In this document: positions 8,742 to 17,947 of the stretch, piece after piece
How the letters are laid out: each line of letters starts with the position of its first letter
Position numbering within the stretch: the stretch's first letter is position 1
Source: Citrobacter sp. R56
GTDB lineage: Bacteria > Pseudomonadota > Gammaproteobacteria > Enterobacterales > Enterobacteriaceae
Direction: 5' to 3'
Length of the DNA stretch: 64,000 nt
NCBI RefSeq assembly: GCF_016811995.1
Contig: NZ_CP069159.1
Location: forward strand, 2,294,001-2,358,000
The notes under the pieces: model-generated
Databases searched by the model: none
What the model was told of the DNA's origin: nothing
The model's input: the letters and a program-made list of their open reading frames with translations, nothing else
Translations under genes and position numbers: made by a program

Positions 8742-9884
8742 ATGAAACACTCTGCATTGCCATTTTTTGCCGGTCAGCACCGCCAGGAGCGCCTCGGTGC
8801 CCGCACCGTATTCAGCCCCCTGCCGGTGATGACCAATGTGCCGCCGGTGCGCCGCGCCGACTGGCTGACCCAAAAGCACCTCCACTATATCGAACTGGGG
8901 GGGGCGGGTGGATCTCTCTTTCAAACACAAATTCTCTATTCGTTCTGGGTGCTCGGATTACTTCTCTTTGCTTCAGCTTTTTGGGGGCCGCCTGGTTCTG
9001 GTTTGAGTGACGGACAGGGGTGGGCCGGCGTTTGGGCCGGACATTATCAGGAGGTCTGGATTGGCCCGGACCAATGGGTGATGGAATTTAGTTGGATGAA
9101 CTTGCTTGGTACAGTTCTATTACTAGGTATGGGGCCAGGTTTTGCTTTACTCCTAACGGTAAAAATGTTGTGGGAGCATCAGCAGCAGCTACGTCGGGTG
9201 TTGCCTTTTCGCTTTCACCGCCAGCGCCGCGAGGTGATGCTGTCGCGCTGGGACAAGCGCACCAGACGCACCGAGGTCCGGATTTTCCCCTGGGAAGATA
9301 TGTGCGCCATGGTGGGAGAGGGCTCAGCCGTTTCGGTCAGCGGTGTCATGACCATGGCGAGCCTGTTTTTCGGTATCAACTCGGACGAGCGGCCCGGTTA
9401 TTTCTGGTCCGGCATGAATGTCGGCACCCTCAGCAAGGAGGTGGGGGCCGGCGAGTGGGAGATGCTCCGCCGCTATATGGAAGAGGGCCCCGAGGCCATC
9501 GACGAGCCGGCCTCCGTCACCTTTGACGGCATGATTGAGGAGTTCTGCCGGGAACGGAAGATACCCCGCAGCGCCTTCTCCCCCCTGCGCCGGCTCTGGT
9601 GGGAACTCAACGGTACCCGCTTTGGCATATTACGCATCAATATCCAGAGCCGCTTGCAGCAGCGCTTTGCCGGGCGCTACTTCGCAGCCCATCCCGAGCT
9701 GGCAGCCTGGAGTGAGCCATTGCCACCCGAACAGTGGGCCAAACCGAGCGAGCGGCTGACCCGTTGCAACCAGCTGTTGGCCGAGCAGTACGCCCAGGGC
9801 CGGACCATCTTTACCGTGGGTGACGTGCGCGAACTGCTGGGGGAGGTTATCACGGCGGAGGAGGAACAGGTGTTGGCACCCTAG
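8742..9884 (+). CDS. Unknown two-helix membrane protein, DUF6708-like, inserted between nhoA and yddE
   Basis: A 380-residue protein not found between nhoA and yddE in E. coli. Two hydrophobic helices at about residues 60-81 and 119-143 are followed by a long soluble, Arg-rich domain: RFHRQRREVMLSRWD, RTEVRIFPWEDMCAMVGEG, SGVMTMASLFFGIN. The pattern resembles DUF6708-type proteins, often seen near type VI secretion or Rhs genes in Aeromonas, Vibrio and Enterobacterales; this resemblance is from memory and unverified. GAGGA precedes the ATG. The second half is strongly GC-rich while 8925-9180 is lower in GC, unlike the flanking genes. I infer horizontal acquisition; function unknown. Confidence 0.75.
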   Translation: MKHSALPFFAGQHRQERLGARTVFSPLPVMTNVPPVRRADWLTQKHLHYIELGGAGGSLFQTQILYSFWVLGLLLFASAFWGPPGSGLSDGQGWAGVWAGHYQEVWIGPDQWVMEFSWMNLLGTVLLLGMGPGFALLLTVKMLWEHQQQLRRVLPFRFHRQRREVMLSRWDKRTRRTEVRIFPWEDMCAMVGEGSAVSVSGVMTMASLFFGINSDERPGYFWSGMNVGTLSKEVGAGEWEMLRRYMEEGPEAIDEPASVTFDGMIEEFCRERKIPRSAFSPLRRLWWELNGTRFGILRINIQSRLQQRFAGRYFAAHPELAAWSEPLPPEQWAKPSERLTRCNQLLAEQYAQGRTIFTVGDVRELLGEVITAEEEQVLAP

Positions 9885-10192
9885 GCCGCAAGACGGCGTG
9901 GTCTTGCAAGCGCCCCCTCGGGCCGGTTGTGTCGCATTAAGGCAGTGTCAGGTAATCTGCTGTTTTCTTGATGCTACCTGATCATGTTGGCACTGTTGCA
10001 AAGTTTTATCGCAGAACATTTCCCTGGCACATTTTGTGGACCAATACGGGAGTTGGCACAATAACTTGTGGCTGCAATTCCCTATTTTCCGGGAGAATCA
10101 AACTTTGCAACAGTGCCGTTCAACGCTCCCTGGTCAGTCAGTACAAAAAATCATCTTAACGTACAATAATTTTCGATACCCAAACTAACCCC
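9885..10192. other. Non-coding junction with mobile-element remnants
   Basis: About 300 bases without a credible gene between the inserted gene and yddE. It holds a TCAGGTA/TACCTGA inverted repeat (9948-9954 and 9975-9981) and the 129-bp element annotated separately. The 62-codon ORF at 9968-10159 runs across the element and has no coding character. Confidence 0.6.
9989..10117. mobile_element. 129-bp non-autonomous element with IS6/IS26-type terminal inverted repeats
   Basis: Perfect 18-bp terminal inverted repeats: GGCACTGTTGCAAAGTTT at 9989-10006 and its exact complement at 10100-10117. The first 14 bases equal the IS26-type terminus GGCACTGTTGCAAA, and IS6-family ends share this core. The interior has no transposase. 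The 8 bases on each side (ATCATGTT and GTTCAACG) are not a target duplication, so this is either a miniature element that has lost its duplication or the product of an IS6-type deletion or recombination. Confidence 0.75.
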
Positions 10193-11086
10193 TTACAGGT
10201 CAATCGCCCATTCTGCGCTGAATAAGATCACTGCGGTGCCGGAGATCGTCACTTTTACTGGCTGATTATCGCGAATAGTGACGTTCACATCGACGACGCC
10301 ATCGCGTCCCAGCGCGCGTCCCTGATGCCCCAGAACACGCAACGTGTTGCCGTCGTGCGCCATCACATTGTGATGAACCAACCATGCCCCCATCGGACCA
10401 TTGGCGTTGCCTGTCACCGGATCTTCAACAATACCGATTGCTGGTGAGAACATGCGCCCATCGGTTTCATTTTTGCCAGGGCGGATCTGGAACGGAAAAA
10501 AGCCGTTGCAGCCAATCTGCTGGCTGATGGCCGTCAGTGCCACAAGATCGGGGGAAAGGGCGTCAATATCGACGCCGGGTTTCAGCGGGATCATCACTTT
10601 CGAATGTCCCGTTGTCGCCACCTGAATCGGCAGGCCGGGAAGAATATCGTCTTCACCAAGGTGGAATGCGCTGACGATGGCGGCGCGCGTTTCACCCTCA
10701 AGCGGCGGCTCAAAACCCGGCGTACCTTGTTCCAGCGTGATGCGATAGCCGTTGTCTTGCGCAAGGATATCGACCCGGTGACGTCCGGCGAGCGAGCTTT
10801 GCCAGACGGTACCATTCCCTAACCCAAGTACGGTGGCGCGAACATAATGCGCCGCAATGGTCGCATGGCCGCAAATCGGCACTTCAACCGTTGGCGTAAA
10901 ATAACGAATGCGCACATCGCTCTCGTCGCTTTTTAAAACGAATGCCGTTTCACTGTGGCGGAGTTCGCGGGCGATAAGCTGCATTTGCGCTTCGCTGAGT
11001 CCATCAGCATGTAACACGACGCCCGCCGAGTTACCGCGAAACGGTTCGGAGGTGAAAGCATCAACATGATAAACCTGGGGTTTCAT
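10193..11086 (-). CDS. yddE: YddE, PhzF-family epimerase/isomerase
   Basis: A 297-residue protein of the PhzF phenazine-biosynthesis fold (two diaminopimelate-epimerase-like halves), the same length as E. coli YddE. Family motifs include VDAFTSEPFRGNSAGVVLH at the N-terminus, ELRHSETAFV with the catalytic Glu (about residue 46), and EDPVTGNANGPMGAW in the second half. Enzyme activity in enterobacteria is unproven; members isomerise or epimerise carboxylic-acid substrates. It is convergent with the inserted region and upstream of the nar operon in map order, as in E. coli. Confidence 0.92.
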   Translation of the reverse strand: MKPQVYHVDAFTSEPFRGNSAGVVLHADGLSEAQMQLIARELRHSETAFVLKSDESDVRIRYFTPTVEVPICGHATIAAHYVRATVLGLGNGTVWQSSLAGRHRVDILAQDNGYRITLEQGTPGFEPPLEGETRAAIVSAFHLGEDDILPGLPIQVATTGHSKVMIPLKPGVDIDALSPDLVALTAISQQIGCNGFFPFQIRPGKNETDGRMFSPAIGIVEDPVTGNANGPMGAWLVHHNVMAHDGNTLRVLGHQGRALGRDGVVDVNVTIRDNQPVKVTISGTAVILFSAEWAIDL

Positions 11087-11126
11087 TCGGGTTCTCCTTA
11101 GGTCGGAGAACCATCATAACGCGCCA

Positions 11127-11156
11127 GCCGCCGGAGAGTGAAGGCTATCCGGCGGC
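11127..11156. repeat. Stem-loop after the nar operon, REP-like
   Basis: GCCGCCGGA/TCCGGCGGC 9-bp perfect stem with a 12-base loop, 9 bases downstream of the narV stop. There is no T run, so it may act as a REP-type 3' end stabiliser rather than an intrinsic terminator. Confidence 0.5.
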
Positions 11157-11164
11157 ACAGAGGA

Positions 11165-11845
11165 TTAGCGACGCGAGCGGACAATCTGGTAGCGGCGCGT
11201 AAAGTATTCAAACGGTGCGCTCCAGACATGAACCAGACGGGTAAAGGGAAAGATCAGGAAGATGGTCATTCCCAGCACCAGATGCGCCCGGAAGACCAAT
11301 GCCACACCGTCCAGATGCGCAGACGCTCCGCCCTGGAAGGTCACCACTGACTGCGCCCAACCGACCAGTTTCAGCATTTCGCTGCCGTCCGAGTGCTGGG
11401 CGGAAAAGGGGATCGAAATGAGGCCCAGGATGCACTGAAACAGCAGGATGCAGAGGATGAGAATATCGGCGGTAGAAGAGGTCGCGCGAATTCGGGAGTT
11501 GGTCAGACGGCGAACCAGCAAACCCGTACCGCCGACTAATGTCAGCACGCCACAGAGGCCGCCAGCAATCATTGCCATCTGCTGTTTCATCGCCATGGGC
11601 AGAAACCAGGCGTACATCCAGTGCGGGGTTAACATCCCGAACAGGTGCCCGAAGAAAATCCCCAGAATGCCGATATGGAACAGATTCGACCATAACACCA
11701 TGCCCCGTTTGTCCAGCATTTGGCTGGAGGCGGCGCGCCAGGTGTACTGCCCGTAATCGTAGCGTAACCAACTGCCGAGGATAAACACCGTACCGCACAG
11801 GTAAGGGTAGATATCGTAAAAAAAGACGTTCAGGTACTGTATCAT
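11165..11845 (-). CDS. narV: NarV, cytochrome b subunit of nitrate reductase Z
   Basis: A 226-residue inner-membrane diheme cytochrome b, the gamma subunit that takes electrons from quinol and anchors the enzyme. It has five hydrophobic helices and histidines in suitable helices: [39 protein letters not shown]. Length equals E. coli NarV. Its start overlaps the narW stop by 4 bases (ATGA), showing translational coupling. Last gene of narZYWV. Confidence 0.95.
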   Translation of the reverse strand: MIQYLNVFFYDIYPYLCGTVFILGSWLRYDYGQYTWRAASSQMLDKRGMVLWSNLFHIGILGIFFGHLFGMLTPHWMYAWFLPMAMKQQMAMIAGGLCGVLTLVGGTGLLVRRLTNSRIRATSSTADILILCILLFQCILGLISIPFSAQHSDGSEMLKLVGWAQSVVTFQGGASAHLDGVALVFRAHLVLGMTIFLIFPFTRLVHVWSAPFEYFTRRYQIVRSRR

Positions 11846-12537
11846 TTCGGACCTCCCGAACTGACGTCAACATACTGTGGCGCCACGTCCTGGCTAAAGC
11901 GGCGTTGATAATGTTGTAACGGTGAACTGTCACAGGCGGTGGCGTTATCTTCGATAAACTTCACCTGTTCTTCTTCCCACACCGCGTCCAGTGCCTGACG
12001 CGTGTCATCCCGCGTTTCACTGCTGACCTGCTTGGTGACACTGTCACTTGATAGCGGGCTGCCTGCCAGAGCAAGCAACGCGTCAAACAGGTGATACCAC
12101 GGGGTTTCGCGCTGTTTTAAGCGCCCGCCCAGCAGGGCCAGAATAGGGGCGACATTCTGTAATCCTTCTTTGGCCTCGGCCTCCGGCAACACGCTCAGGT
12201 ACTCCAGATAGAGGGGAAGATGGTCCGGCAATTCCCGGCAGTTAAGCTGCAGTCCGACCTTTTCATATTGCGCCAGCAGATCCACCATCGCCTGACCCCG
12301 ATCACGGGACTCCGCATGGACATGCTCAAACAGCAGTAACGAGGTAGCGCGACCACGATCAAACACTTCGCACCATTGCGCCTGTTTCTCGAGCAAGGGC
12401 GCATTGAGAAGATCGGCCGCGAAGTCGCTCAGCATCGGCGCTTCATTGCGAACCAGCGCGAGGGCGTCGTCCCGACACTCCCAAAGAAATTCATCGGGAT
12501 ATTCCATCAGCAGCCCAATCACTTTGAGAATTTGCAT
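11842..12537 (-). CDS. narW: NarW, nitrate reductase Z assembly chaperone
   Basis: A 231-residue cytoplasmic member of the NarJ/TorD chaperone family, needed for molybdenum cofactor insertion into the alpha subunit but not part of the final enzyme. It shows [19 protein letters not shown] at the start and [34 protein letters not shown] in the middle, both characteristic of NarJ/NarW. It shares one base with the narY stop and overlaps narV by four. Confidence 0.95.
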   Translation of the reverse strand: MQILKVIGLLMEYPDEFLWECRDDALALVRNEAPMLSDFAADLLNAPLLEKQAQWCEVFDRGRATSLLLFEHVHAESRDRGQAMVDLLAQYEKVGLQLNCRELPDHLPLYLEYLSVLPEAEAKEGLQNVAPILALLGGRLKQRETPWYHLFDALLALAGSPLSSDSVTKQVSSETRDDTRQALDAVWEEEQVKFIEDNATACDSSPLQHYQRRFSQDVAPQYVDVSSGGPK

Positions 12538-14081
12538 TATTCGCCCTCCGCTTTATCGCGCACTTCCGTGACATCGATGGCGTCGATTCGACTGCTGTTA
12601 AACAGGTTGAATTTGGTGTCTGAGCCGTGACAGCCGTCGCCGAAGGTAAAGCCGCAGCCGTTTTTCTCCGGGAAGGCGTCGCGCGCCATCTCCCGGTGGC
12701 TGGTCGGGATCACAAAGCGGTCTTCATAGTTGGCAATGGCCAGATAGCGATACATCTCTTCAACTTGTTCAACGCTTAATCCCACTTCCTCAATCGCGCG
12801 GGTGTCCGTGACGCCTTCCACGGTTTGTGAGCGTTTGTAATGGCGCATCGCCATCATTCGTTTCAGGGCGCGCAGCACGGGACCGGTGTCGCCCGCGCTG
12901 AGCATATTGGCGAGATATTGCACCGGGATCCGCAAACTTTCGACGGCTGGCAGAATACTGTCGGTCTGCGGCAATCCGCCTGCATCGGCATACGACTGGA
13001 TGGGCGACAACGGCGGGACGTACCAGACCATCGGCAGGGTGCGGTATTCCGGGTGCAGCGGCAGGGCCAGCTTCCAGTCCATCGCCATCTTGTAGACCGG
13101 CGAACGCTGGGCCGCCTCAATCACGTTGTGTGGAATTCCCTGTTTCAGCGCCTCTTCGATCACCGCCGGATCGTTCGGGTTCAAAAACACGTCGCACTGG
13201 CGCTCATAGAGGTCGGTTTCATGTTCGGTACTGGCCGCCTCTTCAATCTTGTCGGCATCGTAGAGCAACACGCCGAGATAACGGATGCGGCCCACGCAGG
13301 TTTCTGAACAGACGGTTGGCTGGCCCGATTCAATACGCGGATAACAGAAGATGCATTTTTCAGATTTGCCGCTCTTCCAGTTGAAGTAGATTTTTTTGTA
13401 CGGACAGCCGCTGATGCACAGACGCCAGCCTCGGCATTTATCCTGGTCAATCAAGACAATGCCGTCTTCTTCACGTTTGTAAATCGCGCCGCTCGGGCAG
13501 GTCGCCACGCAGCTGGGGTTCAGGCAGTGTTCACATAAGCGCGGCAGATACATCATGAAAGTGTTTTCAAACTGACCGTACATCTCCTTCTGCATCTTGT
13601 CGAAGTTACGGTCGCGGGCGCGTTTTTCAAATTCCCCGCCTAGCAGCTCTTCCCAGTTTGGCCCCCAGATAATCTGGTCCATCCGTTTGCCGTCAATCAA
13701 CGAACGCGGACGGGCAGTGGGCAGATTTTTGCCCTCAGGCGCGCTATGCAGGTGCTGGTAATCGTAGGTGAACGGCTCGTAGTAATCATCGATTTGCGGA
13801 ATCACCGGGTTGGCGAAGATTTTCGTGATAACGCCCATTTTGCCGCCCAGACGCGGCCTGATCTTACCGTTAACGTCGCGAACCCAGCCTCCTTGCCACT
13901 CCTCCTGATCTTCCCAGTTCTTCGGATACCCGATACCCGGTTTAGTCTCAACGTTGTTAAACCACGCGTATTCCATGCCTTCACGCCCGGTCCAGACGTT
14001 TTTACAGGTCACCGAGCACGTGTGGCAGCCGATGCACTTATCAAGATTGAGGACCATGCCAACCTGCGAACGTATTTTCAT
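12537..14081 (-). CDS. narY: NarY, iron-sulfur beta subunit of nitrate reductase Z
   Basis: A 514-residue electron-transfer subunit. Four cysteine clusters are visible: CIGCHTCSVTC (Cys16, 19, 22, 26), CEHCLNPSCVATCP, CRGWRLCISGCP and CIFCYPRIES...CSETC. The Trp in CRGWRLC replaces a cysteine, the known NarH/NarY signature of a [3Fe-4S] cluster alongside three [4Fe-4S]. It passes electrons from the NarV hemes to NarZ. The start overlaps the end of narZ by 4 bases. Confidence 0.97.
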   Translation of the reverse strand: MKIRSQVGMVLNLDKCIGCHTCSVTCKNVWTGREGMEYAWFNNVETKPGIGYPKNWEDQEEWQGGWVRDVNGKIRPRLGGKMGVITKIFANPVIPQIDDYYEPFTYDYQHLHSAPEGKNLPTARPRSLIDGKRMDQIIWGPNWEELLGGEFEKRARDRNFDKMQKEMYGQFENTFMMYLPRLCEHCLNPSCVATCPSGAIYKREEDGIVLIDQDKCRGWRLCISGCPYKKIYFNWKSGKSEKCIFCYPRIESGQPTVCSETCVGRIRYLGVLLYDADKIEEAASTEHETDLYERQCDVFLNPNDPAVIEEALKQGIPHNVIEAAQRSPVYKMAMDWKLALPLHPEYRTLPMVWYVPPLSPIQSYADAGGLPQTDSILPAVESLRIPVQYLANMLSAGDTGPVLRALKRMMAMRHYKRSQTVEGVTDTRAIEEVGLSVEQVEEMYRYLAIANYEDRFVIPTSHREMARDAFPEKNGCGFTFGDGCHGSDTKFNLFNSSRIDAIDVTEVRDKAEGE

Positions 14082-17000
14082 TTTTTCGCCTCCTGTACCT
14101 GATCCCGACCTTCATCATCCAGCCAGTTAACATGTTTCATTTTGCGGATCATGATGAATTCATCGCGGTTCGAACCCACCGTGCCGTAGTAGTTAAAGCT
14201 GTACGCCAGTTGGGCATAGCCGCCAATCATGTGCGTCGGTTTCGGGCACACGCGCGTCACCGAGTTGTGGATGCCACCGCGCATACCGGTGATTTCCGAG
14301 CCTGGAATGTTCATGATGCGTTCCTGGGCGTGGTACATCATGGTCATCCCCGGCGGAACGCGCTGGCTCACCACCGCGCGGGCGGTGAGAGCGCCGTTGG
14401 CGTTGAAGGCTTCAATCCAGTCGTTGTCTTCAATACCCAACTCTTTGGCGTCGGTCTCGCTAAGCCAGACAATCGGCCCGCCGCGCGACAGCGTCAGCAT
14501 CAGCAGGTTTTCGCTGTAGGTGGAGTGAATGCCCCATTTCTGGTGCGGCGTCAGGAAATTGAGCGCCTTTTCGGGGAAACCGTTAGGGGGGATCTCTCGC
14601 ATCGCGCTGACGCTGCGGGTGTCAATAGGCGGTCGGTACGCCACCAGACTTTCGCCAAACGCGCGCATCCAGGCGTGATCCTGGTACAGCTGTTGGCGAC
14701 CCGAGAGCGTGCGCCACGGGATCAACTCATGGACGTTGGTGTAACCGGCGTTGTAGGAGACATGTTCGCTTTCCAGACCGGACCAGGTCGGGCTGGAGAT
14801 AATCTTACGCGGCTGGGCCTGGATATCACGAAAGCGGATTTTCTCGTCTTCTTTGTTGAGCGCCAGATGAGTATGTTCGCGACCGGTAATGACGCCTAAC
14901 GCCTCCCAGGCTTTCACCGCCACCTGACCGTTGGTTTCCGGCGCCAGCGCCAGGATCACTTCTGAAGCATCGATGGCAGTGTCGATGAGCGGGCGACCTT
15001 TCGCCGGGCCATCCAGCTTGGTGTAGTTGAGCTTGCCGAGGAAATCGACCTCCGTCTGGGTGTTCCAGGAGATGCCTTTACCGCCGTTACCCAGCTTGTC
15101 CATCAGCGGTCCAAGTGAGGTAAAACGCTCATAAGTGGCCGGATAGTCACGCTCGAGCACCGCAATATTGGGCGCGGTTTTTCCGGGGATGAGGTCACAT
15201 TCGCCTTTGCGCCAGTCCTGAATATCAAAGGGTTGTGACAGTTCTGCCGGAGAGTCGTGTTGCAGCGGTTGCAGTACGACATCCGTTTCCTTGCCAAGAT
15301 GCCCGACGCACACCTCTGAGAACGATTTGGCGATCCCTTTGTAGATATCCCAGTCGCTTTTCGATTCCCAGGCCGGGTCGACGGCGGCCGATAACGGATG
15401 AATAAACGGATGCATATCCGAGGTATTCATGTCGTCTTTTTCATACCAGGTGGCGGTCGGCAGTACGATGTCGGAAAACAGACAGGTACTCGACATCCGG
15501 AAATCGAGCGTCACCAGCAGGTCAAGCTTGCCTTCAATCGCGGCGGACTGCCATTCAACCTCTTCAGGCTTGATCCCTTCGTTCGACCCTAACGCCTCGC
15601 CCTGAATACCGCTCTCGGTACCCAGCAGGTATTTGAGCATGTACTCGTGGCCTTTACCCGAGGAACCCAGCAGGTTTGAACGCCAGACGAAGAGATTGCG
15701 CGGATGGTTTTTCCCGCTGTCCGGCTGCTCACAGGCGAAACGAATTTCACCAGATTTGAGCGCCGCAACGGTGTACTCCGCAGGCGATAATCCGGCCTGA
15801 TCCGCGTTGGCTTTCAGGGTTAATGGGTTGAGATTGAGCTGAGGCGCCGAAGGCAGCCAGCCCATGCGTTCTGCCCGGACGTTGAAATCGATCAGATGCC
15901 CGGTAAATTTCGAGGCGTCCGCCAGCGGCGAGAGCAATTCCTGCGCGGTCAGTTTTTCATAGCGCCACTGACTGGAGTGGTTATAGAAAAACGAGGTGCT
16001 GTTCATCTGGCGCGGCGGTCGGTTCCAGTCCAGCGCGAACGCCAGCGGCAGCCAGCCGGTTTGCGGACGCAGTTTCTCCTGCCCGACATAGTGCGCCCAG
16101 CCGCCGCCGCTTTGCCCGACGCAGCCGCAGAAGACCAGGATGTTGATCATTCCCCGGTAGTTCATGTCCATGTGATACCAGTGGTTCACACCGGCACCGA
16201 GAATAATCATCGAGCGTCCGTGGGTTTTGTGGGCGGTATCGGCAAATTCACGGGCGATCTGTTCGATATGACGGCGCGGCACGCCGGTGATGTGTTCGCC
16301 CCACGCAGGCGTATAGGCTTTGAGATCGGCGTACTCTTTTGCGGCGCAGTCATCATCAAGACCCCGATCCAGCCCGTAATTGGCCAGCACCAGATCGTAG
16401 ACGCTGACCACCGGACGCACGCTGCCGTCGGCCAGCGTCAGGTGTTTTACCGGGAGCTGGCGAATGAGCACAGGTTCCTGCTTCACACTGCGAAAATGGG
16501 GGTTTTCATTACCGCCGAAATAGGGGAACGCCACGCCCGCCACGTCATCATGCTGACCCAGCAACGATAGAGACAGTTCCGTTTCGTTTCCGGCAGCCAG
16601 CGCTTCAAGGTTCCATTTGCCTTTCTCACCCCAGCGAAAGCCAATCGAACCGTTCGGCGCCACCAGTTCTCCCGCGCTATTAAAGGCGACCGTTTTCCAT
16701 TCTGGATTATTGCTCTCGCCCAGACCGTCCACCAGGTCGGAGGCGCGCATCATCCGCCCGGGAACGTAACTGCCGTCGTCACGCGCATCCAGCAGAACCA
16801 GCATCGGCATATCGGTGTAGCGACGACAGTAGTTGATAAAGTAGTCGCTCGGGTTGTCGAGATGGAACTCCTTCAGGATCACATGGCCCATCGCCATGGC
16901 CAGCGCGCTGTCGGTACCTTGCTTCGGCGACAGCCACTGGTCGCACAGTTTGGCGACTTCTGAATAATCGGGCGTGATGGCGATGGTTTTGGTGCCTTTG

Positions 17001-17818
17001 TAACGCACTTCGGTAAAGAAGTGGGCGTCCGGGGTACGCGTCTGCGGCACGTTAGAACCCCAGGCGATAATGTAGCTGGAGTTGTACCAGTCGGCCGATT
17101 CCGGGACGTCCGTTTGCTCGCCCCAGGTCATCGGTGATGCCGGGGGTAAATCGCAGTACCAGTCATAAAAACTCAGACAGGTGCCGCCGAGCAGCGACAG
17201 GTAGCGGGTGCCCGCAGCGTAGGAGACCATCGACATGGCCGGGATCGGCGAGAAACCGACGACGCGATCGGGACCGTAGGTTTTGACCGTCCAGACGTTG
17301 GCGGCGGCGATCAACTGATTGAGTTCTTTCCAGTTTGAGCGAATAAATCCGCCGCGTCCGCGCACCTGTTTGTAGCTCTGGCACTTTTGCGGGTCGTTCA
17401 TGATCGATTCCCAGGCCAGAACCGGATCGGGCTGGCGGGAGAGGGCGTCGCGCCAGAGTTCGATCAACCGTTTGCGCACCAGCGGATATTTGAGTCGGTT
17501 AGCGCTGTATAAATACCAGGAGTAGCTGGCGCCGCGTGGGCAGCCACGCGGTTCGTGATTGGGCAGATCCGGGCGCGTGCGCGGATAGTCGGTTTGTTGT
17601 GTTTCCCAGGTCACCAGGCCATTTTTGACGTAGATTTTCCAGCTGCACGAGCCAGTACAGTTAACCCCGTGAGTCGAGCGCACGATTTTGTCGAACTGCC
17701 AGCGTTGGCGATAGCTGTCCTCCCAATCCCGGTTGGTATGCATAACCTGACCGTGTCCTTCAGCGAAGGTTTCACCTTTTTGCTTAAAGTAACGGAAGCG
17801 ATCCAGCAGTTTGCTCAT
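14078..17818 (-). CDS. narZ: NarZ, molybdopterin catalytic subunit of nitrate reductase Z
   Basis: A 1246-residue alpha subunit, exactly the E. coli NarZ length, reducing nitrate to nitrite at a bis-MGD molybdenum centre on the cytoplasmic face. The N-terminal HGVNCTGSCSWKIYVKNGLVTWE segment (about residues 50-72) carries the His/Cys ligands of the FS0 cluster; WGSNVPQTRTPDAHF and ILGAGVNHWYHMDMNYRG are cofactor-binding regions. The ATG at 17818 (MSKLLDRFRYFKQKG) is the family start; the open frame continues 21 codons upstream into a REP element and is not coding there. In E. coli this enzyme is expressed at low level, largely independently of nitrate and with RpoS input. Confidence 0.97.
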   Translation of the reverse strand: MSKLLDRFRYFKQKGETFAEGHGQVMHTNRDWEDSYRQRWQFDKIVRSTHGVNCTGSCSWKIYVKNGLVTWETQQTDYPRTRPDLPNHEPRGCPRGASYSWYLYSANRLKYPLVRKRLIELWRDALSRQPDPVLAWESIMNDPQKCQSYKQVRGRGGFIRSNWKELNQLIAAANVWTVKTYGPDRVVGFSPIPAMSMVSYAAGTRYLSLLGGTCLSFYDWYCDLPPASPMTWGEQTDVPESADWYNSSYIIAWGSNVPQTRTPDAHFFTEVRYKGTKTIAITPDYSEVAKLCDQWLSPKQGTDSALAMAMGHVILKEFHLDNPSDYFINYCRRYTDMPMLVLLDARDDGSYVPGRMMRASDLVDGLGESNNPEWKTVAFNSAGELVAPNGSIGFRWGEKGKWNLEALAAGNETELSLSLLGQHDDVAGVAFPYFGGNENPHFRSVKQEPVLIRQLPVKHLTLADGSVRPVVSVYDLVLANYGLDRGLDDDCAAKEYADLKAYTPAWGEHITGVPRRHIEQIAREFADTAHKTHGRSMIILGAGVNHWYHMDMNYRGMINILVFCGCVGQSGGGWAHYVGQEKLRPQTGWLPLAFALDWNRPPRQMNSTSFFYNHSSQWRYEKLTAQELLSPLADASKFTGHLIDFNVRAERMGWLPSAPQLNLNPLTLKANADQAGLSPAEYTVAALKSGEIRFACEQPDSGKNHPRNLFVWRSNLLGSSGKGHEYMLKYLLGTESGIQGEALGSNEGIKPEEVEWQSAAIEGKLDLLVTLDFRMSSTCLFSDIVLPTATWYEKDDMNTSDMHPFIHPLSAAVDPAWESKSDWDIYKGIAKSFSEVCVGHLGKETDVVLQPLQHDSPAELSQPFDIQDWRKGECDLIPGKTAPNIAVLERDYPATYERFTSLGPLMDKLGNGGKGISWNTQTEVDFLGKLNYTKLDGPAKGRPLIDTAIDASEVILALAPETNGQVAVKAWEALGVITGREHTHLALNKEDEKIRFRDIQAQPRKIISSPTWSGLESEHVSYNAGYTNVHELIPWRTLSGRQQLYQDHAWMRAFGESLVAYRPPIDTRSVSAMREIPPNGFPEKALNFLTPHQKWGIHSTYSENLLMLTLSRGGPIVWLSETDAKELGIEDNDWIEAFNANGALTARAVVSQRVPPGMTMMYHAQERIMNIPGSEITGMRGGIHNSVTRVCPKPTHMIGGYAQLAYSFNYYGTVGSNRDEFIMIRKMKHVNWLDDEGRDQVQEAKK

Positions 17819-17850
17819 GACATGTCTCCTGCTCCGATAATGTGTCAGGC

Positions 17851-17936
17851 ATGTAGGCCGGATAAGGCCTTGTGCCGCCATCCGGCATTATTTCAACGCC
17901 TGATGGCGACGCTAACGCGTCTTATCAGGCCTACAT
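17851..17936. repeat. REP/BIME element between narU and narZ
   Basis: Two convergent palindromic units: ATGTAGGCCGGATAAGGC with the partner GCCGCCATCCGGC, then GCCTGATGGCGACGCT with CGTCTTATCAGGCCTACAT. The outer ends ATGTAGGCC and GGCCTACAT are inverted copies. This is the standard enterobacterial REP composition and usually modulates mRNA decay between operon members or binds gyrase. Confidence 0.9.
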
Positions 17937-17947
17937 GAATATGTTTG

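Noticed and set aside
9948-9981. TCAGGTA/TACCTGA inverted repeat as a separate insertion sequence end
   Set aside because: Only 7 bp, with no second copy bounding an element; kept as a note in the junction description.
9968-10159. 62-codon ORF spanning the IS6-type miniature element
   Set aside because: It runs through both terminal repeats and has no ribosome-binding site; the DNA is better explained as a mobile element.
14132-16570. Long plus-strand ORFs (255 and 224 codons) opposite narZ
   Set aside because: They are antisense shadows of the strongly conserved narZ frame, have no ribosome-binding sites and translate to His/Arg-rich sequence typical of reverse complements.
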